Assembly (NCBI GenBank): GCA_003216575.1
Contig: QCIR01000010.1
Location: 1-56,666 of the forward strand
DNA length: 56,666 nt
Source: Prochlorococcus sp. AG-402-M23
Lineage (GTDB): Bacteria > Cyanobacteriota > Cyanobacteriia > PCC-6307 > Cyanobiaceae
Direction of reading: 5' to 3'
Shown piece after piece: positions 1-9,175 of this stretch. Under the pieces are notes generated by a model. That model made no database searches. It saw nothing but the letters and a program-made list of their open reading frames with translations, and was not told the origin of the DNA. How positions within the stretch are numbered: the first letter of the stretch is position 1; each line of letters opens with the position of its first letter. The position numbers were made by a program, and so were the translations under genes.

Positions 1-2
1 AT

Positions 3-377
3 TTAATATACAACTTAGGAGAAGAAAAACGTTCTAGGCGTATTGCAAGAAAAATCAAAGCTGATCTTGCAGAAAATGGAGCATACAGTGGAACTCAAGC
101 TCTTTCTTATGCAATTGCTGGTTGTTTTCCACCCAAGCAAAGACATGGCAGAATTCATCCTTCAACTAGAACTTTTCAGGCTTTAAGGATAGCTGTTAAT
201 AATGAATTGGAATCGCTAGATAGCTTATTAGAAAAAGGTCCAAACTGGTTGTTAGATGATGGACTATTTATAGTAATGAGTTTTCATTCACTAGAAGATA
301 GAAGAGTCAAATCGAGCTTTAAAACTGACAATAGATTAAAAGTACTATCTAAAAAACCCTTGAGAGCAAGCGATTAA
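3..377 (+). pseudogene. rsmH: 16S rRNA (cytosine-1402-N4)-methyltransferase, 3' part, C-terminally truncated and cut by the window edge
   Basis: RsmH (MraW) methylates C1402 of 16S rRNA. The frame is open from base 3 and encodes 124 residues of the C-terminal half. It includes the conserved end-of-methyltransferase motif [11 protein letters not shown] and the following [12 protein letters not shown] stretch. In intact RsmH proteins this stretch continues with an acidic segment and a conserved Arg/Ser-rich tail (NPRSRSAKLR-type). Here a TAA at 375-377 follows ASD immediately, and that tail is not found downstream in any frame. Instead the DNA becomes ndhH sequence. The gene therefore looks truncated by a deletion junction at about 361-377. 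The 5' part lies outside the window, so overall integrity cannot be judged. Confidence 0.85.
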
Positions 378-912
378 CTGGAGTCTTTCTGGTCCAATGC
401 TTCGGGCAGCTGGTGTCCCATGGGACTTGAGAAAGGTAGACCATTATGAATGTTATGACGATTTTGAATGGGATATTGCATGGGAGAAAGAGGGGGATTG
501 TTATGCGAGGTATAGAGTTCGTATTGAAGAAATGAGACAGTCATTAAAAATTTTACGACAAGCTTGTGAGATGATACCTGGGGGGGCAACAGAAAATCTT
601 GAGGCAATAAGGACAGTTGAAGGAAAAAAAGGTGATATGTCTGGCTTTGAGTATCAATATGTAGCTAAGAAAGTTGCACCTACTTTTAAGATTCCTAATG
701 GTGAGTTATATACACGCCTTGAGTCTGGGAAAGGAGAGATAGGAGTATTTATTCAAGGTAATAATGATGTAACTCCTTGGCGGTTTAAAATTAGAGCAGC
801 TGATTCAAATAATTTGCAGATACTTCCTCACATACTCAAGGGAGCGAAGGTCGCTGACATAATGGCTATCTTAGGTTCTATTGATGTGATTATGGGTTCT
901 GTGGATAGATAG
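364..912 (+). pseudogene. ndhH: NAD(P)H-quinone oxidoreductase subunit H, C-terminal fragment (N-terminal half missing)
   Basis: NdhH is the 49-kDa-type subunit of cyanobacterial NDH-1 and forms part of the quinone-reduction site next to NdhK. The frame is open from base 364, after a TGA at 361-363. It begins [15 protein letters not shown], which matches the middle of NdhH, and runs through [18 protein letters not shown] to the family C-terminus DVIMGSVDR. About 180 residues remain of a usual length near 395, so the N-terminal half with the quinone-site residues is gone. The first ATG is at 397, 20 bp after the rsmH stop, and could only yield a non-functional fragment of 171 residues. A DHNA-CoA thioesterase gene follows after 5 bp. 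The identification is very strong. Whether the loss is biological or an artefact is open. Confidence 0.9.
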
Positions 913-917
913 GTTTT

Positions 918-1373
918 TTGGAAAAGCGTAATCCTAGAGAATGGTTATGTTTGAAGCGAACAGTTCGTTTTGGTGAGACAGATTCTGCTGGTGTGGTGCA
1001 TTTTCTTGAATTATTCAGATGGTGTCATGAAACTTGGGAAGAAAGTTTAGAAAAATATGGAATAGTTTTACAAGAAATTTTTCCTACAAATCAAATCAAT
1101 ACAAGCCAACTGGATGTAGCTTTACCAGTTGTTCATTGTGAAGCAAATTATTTTCAACCACTTTATGTTGGAGATACTATCAATATTGAACTCAATCCAG
1201 AGAAGATAAATGAGTTTTCATTTGTACTTCGATTTAAATTTAAAAAGAATGGTGAGAAAATCGGCACGACAAATATAAAACATGTATCGATAAATCCGAT
1301 TACAAGAAAAAAATGTTCATTATCTAAGCAAATAAATTTGTGGCTTCATGAATCATGTTTGAATTTTAGTTGA
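918..1373 (+). CDS. 1,4-dihydroxy-2-naphthoyl-CoA thioesterase (4HBT hotdog family)
   Basis: A 151-residue hotdog-fold acyl-CoA thioesterase. The N-terminal segment RTVRFGETDSAGVVHF carries the 4HBT catalytic Asp motif (D in ETDSAG). This is the pattern of cyanobacterial Slr0204-type enzymes, which hydrolyse DHNA-CoA in phylloquinone synthesis. The context agrees: menE, menC, menA and menF are the next genes. The start is TTG at 918, five bases after the ndhH stop; a second TTG at 951 (LKRTVRF) is possible, and no ATG lies in frame near the N-terminus. The 3' end overlaps the convergent menE by 8 bp. The substrate is inferred from family and neighbourhood. Confidence 0.82.
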   Translation: MEKRNPREWLCLKRTVRFGETDSAGVVHFLELFRWCHETWEESLEKYGIVLQEIFPTNQINTSQLDVALPVVHCEANYFQPLYVGDTINIELNPEKINEFSFVLRFKFKKNGEKIGTTNIKHVSINPITRKKCSLSKQINLWLHESCLNFS

Positions 1374-2601
1374 TAGGTCTATTCAAGGCTATCCAATCTT
1401 GCCATTTTTTTATTTCCCATTTTTTATTGGTATTTCTTGAAAGTTTTGGACAATCGTACCAGTTCATAGGTTTTTTGGATGGTTGCCAGTCTTCAATGAA
1501 ATCAGTCAGAAGTGAGATGATTGGATATCTGTTGATTCCTTTCTCTTTGAATTTAGTTAAGGCAACTAAACGTTGTCCCCATTTTTTATCACTAACTCCT
1601 AGTACAAAAATGTCTTTAATTGGGATTTGATTTTTCGAGATTATTTTCATTAATTCCATTTCGATTTCTTCTGGGAAAATCGTTTCACCACCCGAATTTA
1701 TAGCTGAATCTCTTCTGCCTAGGATTTGTATTGCTTTTTTATTGTCGAGATTTATGTATTGTGCTAAATCGCCTGCTTCCCACCATCCATTTGTATCTGT
1801 AATTGACTCGAATTTATTGTTCTTCCATTTTGAAGTTGCAATCCTACTAGTTTTAATCTTAAGTGAATTTCTTTTGTTGATTTCTATCTCAACATCTTCG
1901 AGAGGAAACCCAACACTATTACTTCCATTTAAAAAATCTTTGGGACTCAGGCAAGTTACCATTGCTACAGTTTCGGTGGCCCCATAACAAGGAGCTAAAT
2001 TAATAGAATTGCTTCGTGCTTTGTTGGCAAGATCTGTGGGGATCAAAGCCCCTCCAACCCAGATTATAGCTAGAGATTGAAGCCATTTTAAACCGTCAGG
2101 GTTATCAATCATAGATAATAATTGAGTTGGTACTAGGGATGTAATTAATGGACGTCTATATTTATTAGTTAATCCTTCACTCAACTGTTTAAGTTGAAGT
2201 GGTTTATGCATTAAAGAAGGTGATATCCAGTGATACTCTGATCGCCACGTGTGATGTCTCCACCAAGGCATGAACCCACTTATATGGTGTAAAGGTAGTG
2301 AATTGAGAATGATGCACTCATTTGGTTCAAGGCCATGATTCTTTAACCACTTTCCGGTTGCTAAAGCCGAATTAGTTAGGTTTTTAATTGATTGTAAACA
2401 AAGATTTGTTCCTCCAATGCTGCCTCCACTTGAAATGATTATTCCTTCTCCTTCAGGTAAAGTTGATGATGTGGAAATTTTCGCTTGATCTTTTGGAGGT
2501 GCTAGATATACCCAGTTATGGTTTTCAAAATTCTTCAAAATTTCTTTTGAACATTCCAGGTTTTTTTCAGGAATGCATTTCACAACTGCAAGTTTGCTCA
2601 T
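1366..2601 (-). CDS. menE: 2-succinylbenzoate--CoA ligase
   Basis: An adenylate-forming (ANL) enzyme that activates o-succinylbenzoate to its CoA ester in phylloquinone synthesis. Recognisable parts are the divergent phosphate-binding loop SSGGSIGGTN in the first 70 residues, YGATETVAM, GWWEAGDLA, and GRRDSAINSGGETIFPEE near the C-terminus. The protein is about 411 residues, shorter than typical bacterial MenE, as often seen in picocyanobacteria. I prefer the ATG at 2601 because it overlaps the upstream menC stop as ATGA; an in-frame ATG 12 bp upstream also exists. It is the last gene of a minus-strand menA-menC-menE run and converges on the thioesterase gene. The phosphate-binding loop lacks the usual TTG-x-PK pattern. 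Confidence 0.88.
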   Translation of the reverse strand: MSKLAVVKCIPEKNLECSKEILKNFENHNWVYLAPPKDQAKISTSSTLPEGEGIIISSGGSIGGTNLCLQSIKNLTNSALATGKWLKNHGLEPNECIILNSLPLHHISGFMPWWRHHTWRSEYHWISPSLMHKPLQLKQLSEGLTNKYRRPLITSLVPTQLLSMIDNPDGLKWLQSLAIIWVGGALIPTDLANKARSNSINLAPCYGATETVAMVTCLSPKDFLNGSNSVGFPLEDVEIEINKRNSLKIKTSRIATSKWKNNKFESITDTNGWWEAGDLAQYINLDNKKAIQILGRRDSAINSGGETIFPEEIEMELMKIISKNQIPIKDIFVLGVSDKKWGQRLVALTKFKEKGINRYPIISLLTDFIEDWQPSKKPMNWYDCPKLSRNTNKKWEIKKWQDWIALNRPIN

Positions 2602-3575
2602 GCGGCTTCCCATACTAATTTTGGATTGTTGCTAAAGAGTGGGCTTTTGGGGCACCATCCAGGTGCAAGTCCAGGTGCACAGGGATTTTTCCCTTTCACT
2701 TGCCTGGCAGCGAGGTGATTAATCCACCTTCTCCCAATGCCAGTTTCAAAAGCTGTGCTTATGACTGTTTGACTATCTTCTTGTTCTATTTCTTTTAAAA
2801 GTAATCGAGGATCACCATCTAATGCAGGGCGACGTATTTGCCAACTTTTCCATATTTTTCGTAAATATGGAAATTCAACCAAAGATTCATCTAGTGCGAT
2901 TGGAATTTGATTGGCTAATGAAAATAAACCTTCAATATCTTTTGATGGAAGCGGCTGTTCAATCCATTCTAAACGAGGTTCGTTTTTGAGTTCGCTACTC
3001 CATTCTTGTGCTTTTTGACGACTCCATCCTCCATTGGGATCAATTCTAATTTTAAAATTTTTCGGGAGAATATCTAAGATTTTTTGTAATATTTTCTCTT
3101 CCTTAAAGTTATTTTCTTGGTTAGATACTTTCCATTTTATTGTACATGAACCATTCTTTTCATTTAATCTATCTATATAGTTAAATATTGACTCTAAAGG
3201 ATCTATATCTGTAGGTAAAAGATAAGCTGATTTTGTAATATCAAATCCTTCAAAATCTAGCTTTCTTATAGTTAAATTCTCTAAATCGGCTAGGGAGGCT
3301 CCTAATCCGAAAGTAAGTGCTCCTAGTCCTTGTAATTCACATAAATAATTTTCTATTGAATCTTTTGTAGTTTGTCTTCCAATAAAATCAAGACTTTCGA
3401 TACTTTTTTTTAATTCATTTTTCTCAATAGGTGATACTTCACCCCATCCGCAATTCCCATCTGAGTCTTTTATTTGCAACAATAGACCTACCTTGTTATG
3501 AATAATTCCTTTCGAGGTGATTAATTGTCTTGTTAGTTGAAATGAAAATGGCTTGAAATTAATTATTAATTTCAT
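2598..3575 (-). CDS. menC: o-succinylbenzoate synthase
   Basis: An enolase-superfamily dehydratase that converts SHCHC to o-succinylbenzoate in phylloquinone synthesis. The 325 residues contain the catalytic lysine pair in IKWKV (K147/K149). The metal ligands are in RIDPNGGW (D179), WIEQPLP (E206) and ALDES (D229), and TAFETGIG lies near the C-terminus, all in the expected order. The ATG start is at 3575. The stop overlaps the menE start by 4 bp (ATGA), implying translational coupling. menA lies 19 bp upstream on the same strand. Confidence 0.92.
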   Translation of the reverse strand: MKLIINFKPFSFQLTRQLITSKGIIHNKVGLLLQIKDSDGNCGWGEVSPIEKNELKKSIESLDFIGRQTTKDSIENYLCELQGLGALTFGLGASLADLENLTIRKLDFEGFDITKSAYLLPTDIDPLESIFNYIDRLNEKNGSCTIKWKVSNQENNFKEEKILQKILDILPKNFKIRIDPNGGWSRQKAQEWSSELKNEPRLEWIEQPLPSKDIEGLFSLANQIPIALDESLVEFPYLRKIWKSWQIRRPALDGDPRLLLKEIEQEDSQTVISTAFETGIGRRWINHLAARQVKGKNPCAPGLAPGWCPKSPLFSNNPKLVWEAA

Positions 3576-3594
3576 GATTCAACAAAACCAAAAA

Positions 3595-4524
3595 TTAATT
3601 ATAAAAAAATGAGGATATAGCAAAACCTATACTCAAGCATAAACCATTAATTGTTTGAAAGCGTAAAGCTAAAAACTTACTGTTTTTAATAAGCTTTGGT
3701 TGATTGTGATGTCTTTTAATTAATTTGATAAGATCTACACCTGAAGGAAGGCTAATTAAACATATAAGAGTCGTTACTGGCCATATTCCACTCATTACCG
3801 GCAATAATTCTAAAATAAAAATTAGACCAACCAACCACGGTAAAAATTCTGATGCTCGATGAGTGCCTAAAACAACTAAGGGTGAATTCTTACCGACAGC
3901 AGCATCTTGGTTGATTTGATGAAAATGCGAACAGAAGAGAACCAAAGTGGTTGCCGTCGCCGGACCGGCTCCGATCATCAGTGCTGTTCCCCAGGGGATG
4001 GCATGAATATTAGATTCTGGAGAAATAACAATTAGTGCTGCAGCTGTCGCTAGAGGGCCAAAGGCAATCCAGCATAGGGGCTCTCCCAATCCCTTATACC
4101 CCAGTCTAAAGGGTGGCCCTTGATATAAATAGCCAAGGAAACAACAAATTAAGACCAAGAAAAGTACTGTAATTTTACTTTTTAGAGCAAGGATAAATAT
4201 GATAAATAAACCTAATAAAAGAGAAAAATAGGCAACTCGCTTTACAGTGGTTTTATTACCTGTTAGAGCGACTACCGAGTGGAATTTGTATTTGTCAACG
4301 CCAGTTTCATCGTCAAAAAGATCATTGGTAAGGTTTTCCCAAAGCAAAATCAAGATAGAGGCGATTAGAAAACCGATGAATTGTCCTAGACGAATATTGC
4401 CATTATTTCCTAGCTCCCATCCTGCAGATAAAATTACAGGCATTATTGCGACTGAATACAATGGCCACTTAATTGCCGCTTGCCAAAGATGTTTCCTTTC
4501 GGTTGTAGAAGTCTTCACTGACAA
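3595..4524 (-). CDS. menA: 1,4-dihydroxy-2-naphthoate phytyltransferase (UbiA family)
   Basis: A membrane prenyltransferase that attaches the phytyl chain to DHNA in phylloquinone (photosystem I A1 cofactor) synthesis. The 309-residue protein has many hydrophobic helices and the first Asp-rich UbiA motif NDLFDDETGVD (residues 67-77). A second polar motif (HFHQINQDAAVGKNS) lies near residue 205. It heads the minus-strand menA-menC-menE run and diverges from menF. The start appears to be TTG at 4524, with GTG at 4518 as the alternative; no ATG lies near the expected N-terminus. Confidence 0.9.
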   Translation of the reverse strand: MSVKTSTTERKHLWQAAIKWPLYSVAIMPVILSAGWELGNNGNIRLGQFIGFLIASILILLWENLTNDLFDDETGVDKYKFHSVVALTGNKTTVKRVAYFSLLLGLFIIFILALKSKITVLFLVLICCFLGYLYQGPPFRLGYKGLGEPLCWIAFGPLATAAALIVISPESNIHAIPWGTALMIGAGPATATTLVLFCSHFHQINQDAAVGKNSPLVVLGTHRASEFLPWLVGLIFILELLPVMSGIWPVTTLICLISLPSGVDLIKLIKRHHNQPKLIKNSKFLALRFQTINGLCLSIGFAISSFFYN

Positions 4525-4617
4525 AATAACCTGCTCTGTTTGTTTCTTAGTTCCTTTCTTAAGACTAGGCAGCTGTTCATGTATTGGTTTATTTATGTTT
4601 AAAGGCTCTAATTGGTT

Positions 4618-6018
4618 ATGAATTTAGAACCTGTCTTTAGTGAGGTTTTAGTTAGTTCACTTCGCAAATGGAGTGAAAGAAAAGTTGATGAATGTATCTT
4701 GAGTATTTCTGTCCCTGTAAATCAAGCAGATCCTTTAACGACATTACCTTTAATTGCTGAAAAACATCAGTTTAGATTTCTTTGGGATCTCTATCCCGGA
4801 TTGTGCATTTCTGCTGGAGGACATTGTCAATCTTTGGATTTATCTGGGCCAAAGAGGTTTGAGAATGCACAAAGGTTTAGTGATGAGATTTTTACTCGAT
4901 TGATAGATACTTCTCCAAGTCCAGCATTTTCAGCGTCAAGGATTTTATTTTCATTTTCATTCTTTGATCAAATTAAAAATAATGAAAAATTAATTGATGA
5001 TAAATTTTCCTTGCAGGCTGTTTTGCCTAAGTGGCAATTAACTGCAAAAGATGGATTGACATGGTTACGTTTAAATTCAGTTGCTCAAAATCCTTCAGAT
5101 GTTCGTGAAGCCATAGAAAGATTATGGTCAATTAGAGAAAAGATAAATAGATCACCAGTCCGAATTGTCAATAATGTAAAAGAAAACTTTATAGTCGACA
5201 ATTTCTCTGATGATTGGAAATCTCAATATCGTGATGCGTTGGCTAAAGGGATCGAATTGATAAATGCAGGTGATTTGGATAAACTTGTATTGGCTACGAG
5301 ACAACGTCTTGCACTAAGAAAACCATTAGATCCACTGAACTTACTTTCTCGCTTAAGAGTTCAGCAAACTAATAGTTGTCGATTCCTATGGCAAAAAAAT
5401 CATGACGAGTCATTTTTTGGTGCATCGCCTGAGAGATTAATAAGTCTCAATCAAAATCAGTTGTTAATCGATGCTTTGGCTGGTACTGCAAAAAAAGGTG
5501 ATGATGGGAAAGAATTGCTTGCTTCTTCTAAAGATTTAAGAGAACACCATTTTGTAGTTAATTCTATTGTCGAACAACTTTTAAGAAAAGGTATTAAAGC
5601 AAGTCATCCATCTCAACCAAAATTAATTACTCAAGGCCATTTAATTCATTTGCATACTCTTATACAATCTTTTGTTAAAGAGAAATCTCCTCTTGATTTA
5701 GTTGAAGCACTTCATCCAACTCCTGCTGTCGCGGGATTACCTCTGAGTAAAGCTTTGAGTTGGTTGAGAGCTTTAGAACCATTTGACCGTAAAACATATG
5801 CTTCTCCAATTGGGTGGATAGATAAAAATCAAAATTCAGAATTTAGGGTTGCCATACGTTATGGACATGTGAGAGGTGATGAACTTAAATTGTTTGCTGG
5901 AGCTGGTTTAGTAAAAGGTTCAACTGTTGAGGGGGAAATGCAAGAAGTAGCATTGAAATTTGAAGTTTTAAGAAATCAATTAAACTTAGATAGAGTTAAT
6001 TTTTTAAATGATCTATAA
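4618..6018 (+). CDS. menF: isochorismate synthase
   Basis: A chorismate-utilising enzyme that makes isochorismate, the entry step to phylloquinone. The family motifs of the chorismate-binding domain are present in order in the C-terminal two thirds: [49 protein letters not shown] and PIGWID followed by FRVAIRYG. The start is placed at ATG 4618 ([10 protein letters not shown]); a TTG two codons upstream is possible. It is divergent from menA across about 90 bp, which should hold both promoters. Its last 23 bp overlap the convergent gshB. The phylloquinone neighbourhood favours menF over a salicylate or anthranilate role. Confidence 0.9.
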   Translation: MNLEPVFSEVLVSSLRKWSERKVDECILSISVPVNQADPLTTLPLIAEKHQFRFLWDLYPGLCISAGGHCQSLDLSGPKRFENAQRFSDEIFTRLIDTSPSPAFSASRILFSFSFFDQIKNNEKLIDDKFSLQAVLPKWQLTAKDGLTWLRLNSVAQNPSDVREAIERLWSIREKINRSPVRIVNNVKENFIVDNFSDDWKSQYRDALAKGIELINAGDLDKLVLATRQRLALRKPLDPLNLLSRLRVQQTNSCRFLWQKNHDESFFGASPERLISLNQNQLLIDALAGTAKKGDDGKELLASSKDLREHHFVVNSIVEQLLRKGIKASHPSQPKLITQGHLIHLHTLIQSFVKEKSPLDLVEALHPTPAVAGLPLSKALSWLRALEPFDRKTYASPIGWIDKNQNSEFRVAIRYGHVRGDELKLFAGAGLVKGSTVEGEMQEVALKFEVLRNQLNLDRVNFLNDL

Positions 6019-6925
6019 GGTAATCAATTATTCGATCTGCTAATGGAATATTCATTAGATTTTCTACTTCTCTAATACCAGTTGGACTCGTCACATTAAT
6101 CTCACTTAGCATTCCTCCGATAACATCTATTCCAACAAAAAAGAGCCCCTCCTCTTGTAAAGCAGGCTTTATTTGATTACATATCTCTATTTCTTTAGGA
6201 GTTAATTCAGTTATCTCAGCTTTTCCACCTAAAGCCAGGTTGCTTCTGAAGTCTCCTTCCTTTGGACGTCTATTAATTGCACCTAATGGCTCTCCATTAA
6301 CCAAAAGGATTCTTTTATCGCCATTGATTACTTCTGGTAGAAATTGTTGCATCATCACTGGCAAATGTTCTTGTGAAGTAACCAGTTCGAGCAATGCTTC
6401 TAAACCTGGAGCATCCTTTGCAATGCGTATGACTCCTTGCCCACCTTTCCCTCCAAGTGGCTTCAAAACAACTTCTCCGTACTCTTTCGCAAATGTAATT
6501 AATTGTTCCACTCGACTGGCGACAAGAGTGGGAGCCATTAAATCACTAAATCTTAAAGCTCCTAACTTTTCATTCCAAGCTCTAAGTGATGCAGGCTTAT
6601 TAATTACATTGACACCATCTCGTTCTGCAACTTCTAATAAATGAGTTGCGTATAAAAAAGCCTCGTCAACAGGTGGATCTTTGCGCATCCAAATGCATGA
6701 GAAATCTTTTAAAGGAATGCTTTGGGATGACTGGACATTGATCCATGGTTCGCAAATGACTTTATTGGAGACCACCCATGCATCGTCTCCTCGGGCTTGT
6801 AGGTCCGAGGGAGTACAGATCCAAACATCTATATTCGCCCTAGATGCGGCTTGCATAAGTGCTGCAGATGAATCCTTATTGGGATTAATATTTTCAATTG
6901 GATCTAGGACAAATAGTTGCTTCAT
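5996..6925 (-). CDS. gshB: glutathione synthetase (ATP-grasp)
   Basis: Ligates gamma-glutamylcysteine and glycine with ATP. The 309 residues show the prokaryotic GshB pattern: an N-terminal domain starting [19 protein letters not shown], then an ATP-grasp domain. This has [14 protein letters not shown] as the nucleotide-binding loop, [23 protein letters not shown], and FVGIDVIGG followed by EINVTSPTG for the metal ligands. The glutaredoxin gene lies 3 bp upstream on the same strand, so the two thiol-redox genes probably form an operon. The 3' end overlaps menF by 23 bp in convergent orientation. Confidence 0.94.
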   Translation of the reverse strand: MKQLFVLDPIENINPNKDSSAALMQAASRANIDVWICTPSDLQARGDDAWVVSNKVICEPWINVQSSQSIPLKDFSCIWMRKDPPVDEAFLYATHLLEVAERDGVNVINKPASLRAWNEKLGALRFSDLMAPTLVASRVEQLITFAKEYGEVVLKPLGGKGGQGVIRIAKDAPGLEALLELVTSQEHLPVMMQQFLPEVINGDKRILLVNGEPLGAINRRPKEGDFRSNLALGGKAEITELTPKEIEICNQIKPALQEEGLFFVGIDVIGGMLSEINVTSPTGIREVENLMNIPLADRIIDYLIDHLKN

Positions 6926-6928
6926 AAA

Positions 6929-7219
6929 TTAATTTTTAATTCCAAGAAGTTCATTTAATTCGTTAGTTTTCTCAAGTTCGTAGAGCTCGTCGCAACCTCC
7001 AATACTTTTTCCATTGATAAAAATTTGTGGAACAGTTCTGAGACCTCCTGCTCTTTCAGACATTTTTGTTCTTGCATCATTGTCTCCATCAATAGAATAT
7101 TCAGTGAATTGGACTCCTTTTTCATTGAGTAGTGCTTTTGCACGTAGACAAAATGGGCAAAACCTCCAAGTGTATATTTCCACTGTAGTAATGCTTGAAT
7201 CGTGAATTGATCTATTCAT
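6929..7219 (-). CDS. grxC: glutaredoxin (dithiol, CPFC active site)
   Basis: A 96-residue thioredoxin-fold protein that reduces disulfides with glutathione. The active site is C21-P-F-C24 in WRFCPFCLRAK. The cis-proline motif TVPQIFI and the glutathione-binding GGCDEL follow in the expected positions. It sits 3 bp upstream of gshB on the same strand, coupling glutathione synthesis to its user. The N-terminus is about 10 residues longer than the minimal fold; the ATG at 7219 is the only good start. Divergent from prfB. Confidence 0.92.
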   Translation of the reverse strand: MNRSIHDSSITTVEIYTWRFCPFCLRAKALLNEKGVQFTEYSIDGDNDARTKMSERAGGLRTVPQIFINGKSIGGCDELYELEKTNELNELLGIKN

Positions 7220-7277
7220 TTATAGTTTTTGGGTGGATATGCTGATAGCTTTTAATGTATTAATTCTATTACTTCGT

Positions 7278-8388
7278 TTGCAAGACCTGACTGATTTTAA
7301 AAGAGACCTTTCTTTATTGACTGCTCGCCTGGTTACAACCCAGGATTGTCTTTGACGAACCTGCATTACTCGCTAGAAAAAGTGATTTAGAGCAAGTTGC
7401 ATCGCAACCTGAGTTCTGGAACGATCCCAAAAATGCTCAGAAACAGATGCGACAACTTGATGAGGTTAAAGCAGAGTTAGAAAAATTAATTTCATGGAGG
7501 GGCGCTATTGAGGACGCCAATCTTTCGTTAGAGCTCTATGAATTAGACCCTGATGAAGAAATGCTTTCGGAGGCTCATCAGGGGCTAGAGAAATTAAAAC
7601 AAGAACTTGAACGTTGGGAGATAGAGCGCCTTTTAAGTGGCACCTATGATAAGGAGGGTGCAGTTCTCTCAATTAATGCTGGTGCAGGTGGAACTGATGC
7701 CCAAGATTGGGCCCAAATGCTTCTAAGGATGTATACACGTTGGGCTGAAAATAATGGAATGAAAGTAGTTATTGATGAACTTTCTGAGGGAGAGGAAGCG
7801 GGAATAAAAAGTGCCACTATCGAAATAGAAGGTGTATACGCATATGGTTTTTTGCAAAATGAAAAGGGGACTCATCGTTTAGTCAGAATTTCCCCTTTTA
7901 ATGCAAATGGAAAGCGGCAAACTAGTTTTGCTGGAGTTGAAGTTATGCCAAAACTTGATGAAGAGGTTGAACTTGATATTCCTGAAAAGGATTTAGAAAT
8001 TACCACAAGTCGCTCAGGTGGAGCAGGTGGACAAAATGTAAATAAAGTTGAGACTGCGGTTCGTATTCTTCATGTGCCAACGGGTATTGCAGTGAGATGT
8101 ACACAAGAAAGATCTCAGCTTCAAAATAAAGACAAAGCAATGGCACTACTAAAATCAAAACTAATGGTGATAGCAGTAGAGCAAAGGGCTGCAGAAATTG
8201 CTGATATTCGAGGTGATATTGTTGAGGCTGCATGGGGAAATCAAATTAGAAATTATGTTTTTCACCCGTACCAGATGGTAAAAGATTTACGTACTGAAGA
8301 AGAGACAACAGATGTAGATTCTGTTATGAATGGAGAAATAGATATTTTTATTCAGTCTCTTTTAAGGCAAAATATTGAAGAATCATAA
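7278..8388 (+). CDS. prfB: peptide chain release factor 2, expressed through a programmed +1 frameshift
   Basis: RF2 recognises UGA and UAA stop codons. The main frame covers SPF (anticodon-like tripeptide, in [12 protein letters not shown]) and the catalytic GGQ (in [11 protein letters not shown]). A short first frame from about 7278 reads [14 protein letters not shown] and so on to CTT TGA at 7350-7355. Shifting +1 at that point continues as [22 protein letters not shown] in the main frame, exactly as in other RF2 genes. The start is probably TTG 7278; an ATG at 7239 is in frame but would add an unusual hydrophobic leader. The in-frame ATG at 7447 is internal. The gene is intact: low RF2 slows UGA decoding and promotes the shift, giving autoregulation. 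Confidence 0.93.
7341..7356 (+). promoter_or_regulatory. prfB programmed +1 frameshift site (CTT TGA C)
   Basis: The slippery heptamer CTTTGAC lies at 7350-7356 and includes an in-frame TGA after about 25 codons. An upstream AGGA (7342-7345) sits four bases before the CTT and can act as the internal Shine-Dalgarno element known to stimulate the shift. Reading frame and protein homology both change exactly here. Confidence 0.9.
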
Positions 8389-8400
8389 AATTTACTGGAT

Positions 8401-8592
8401 ATGAGTAATAAAATTATTTCCGATGAAATCGCGCAGAAAGCATCCCCCCCTCCTAGTTTTGTCAAGCTTGCGATGAAAAATATGGTTCGGAAAGGTAGTC
8501 AAAGTCTTTCTCATTTTGGTTTAACAGCGCTGGGTTTTCTTGGATTTATTCTTTTAGTTGCTGTGATTGGAAAACCTCATATTCCTCAATAA
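8401..8592 (+). CDS. small cyanobacterial single-pass membrane protein (DUF3285-like)
   Basis: A 63-residue protein with a polar N-terminal half containing PPPSFVKLAMKNMVRKGSQS. One C-terminal membrane segment follows at roughly residues 38-57 (FGLTALGFLGFILLVAVIG). The PPPS-VKLAM-NMVRK signature is one I associate with the cyanobacterial family DUF3285, whose function is unknown. ATG start. It lies 12 bp after prfB and just before ybeY, so it probably belongs to one plus-strand transcript from prfB to dgkA. Recognition is from memory; a profile search would confirm it. Confidence 0.7.
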   Translation: MSNKIISDEIAQKASPPPSFVKLAMKNMVRKGSQSLSHFGLTALGFLGFILLVAVIGKPHIPQ

Positions 8593-8596
8593 CTTT

Positions 8597-9151
8597 ATGG
8601 AGAATTATTCGACTAGTTCGTATAAATTAGATGTAGACCTTTCTTTTACAGCCTTTCCCGTTCAAGATTTAGATACCTTCCTTAATTCTGAGACCCTAGA
8701 ACTGATGAGTAGTTCCACTCAATGGAATAAGGAGATAGCTAGCTGGATTAGATTTATACAAATTAATGAACAATTGATTTGTCCGGGAATAGTACGAAAT
8801 GCATCTCAACTTAGCTTGGGTCTGGAATTAACAAATGATCAGAAAATTCTTGATTTGAATTATGCCTGGCTCGGTCAATCAAAAAGTACAGATGTGCTTT
8901 CATTTCCAATAATTGATGAGACATCTTTTGGTATAAGTAATGAATCTATTGAATTGGGGGACATTGTTATCTCAGTTCCGACTGCAATTAGACAAGCCAA
9001 GCAAAATAATGTTGATTTATTGGTAGAACTTAGATGGCTTGCATCTCATGGCCTTTTACATCTTTTGGGTTGGGATCATAGTGACGAAGAAAGTCTTAAT
9101 AATATGCTTCTCATTCAAGAGCAACTTATTGATTTAAGAGGTATTCTTTAA
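8597..9151 (+). CDS. ybeY: endoribonuclease YbeY (rRNA maturation/quality control)
   Basis: A zinc-dependent single-strand endoribonuclease for 16S rRNA 3' processing and ribosome quality control. The zinc signature HGLLHLLGWDH near the C-terminus supplies H151, H155 and H161. ADVLSFP-like text appears as STDVLSFPI upstream. I start at ATG 8597, four bases after the preceding stop. About 184 residues, slightly longer than average because of an N-terminal extension of about 40 residues. Confidence 0.92.
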   Translation: MENYSTSSYKLDVDLSFTAFPVQDLDTFLNSETLELMSSSTQWNKEIASWIRFIQINEQLICPGIVRNASQLSLGLELTNDQKILDLNYAWLGQSKSTDVLSFPIIDETSFGISNESIELGDIVISVPTAIRQAKQNNVDLLVELRWLASHGLLHLLGWDHSDEESLNNMLLIQEQLIDLRGIL

Positions 9152-9175
9152 AATGGAGAATGAAGATTAACAAAT

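Noticed and set aside
7447-8388. prfB starting at ATG 7447 as a complete gene, or prfB as a frameshifted pseudogene
   Set aside because: RF2 sequence continues upstream in the same frame to the CTT TGA C site, and the preceding frame matches the RF2 N-terminus. This is the known programmed shift.
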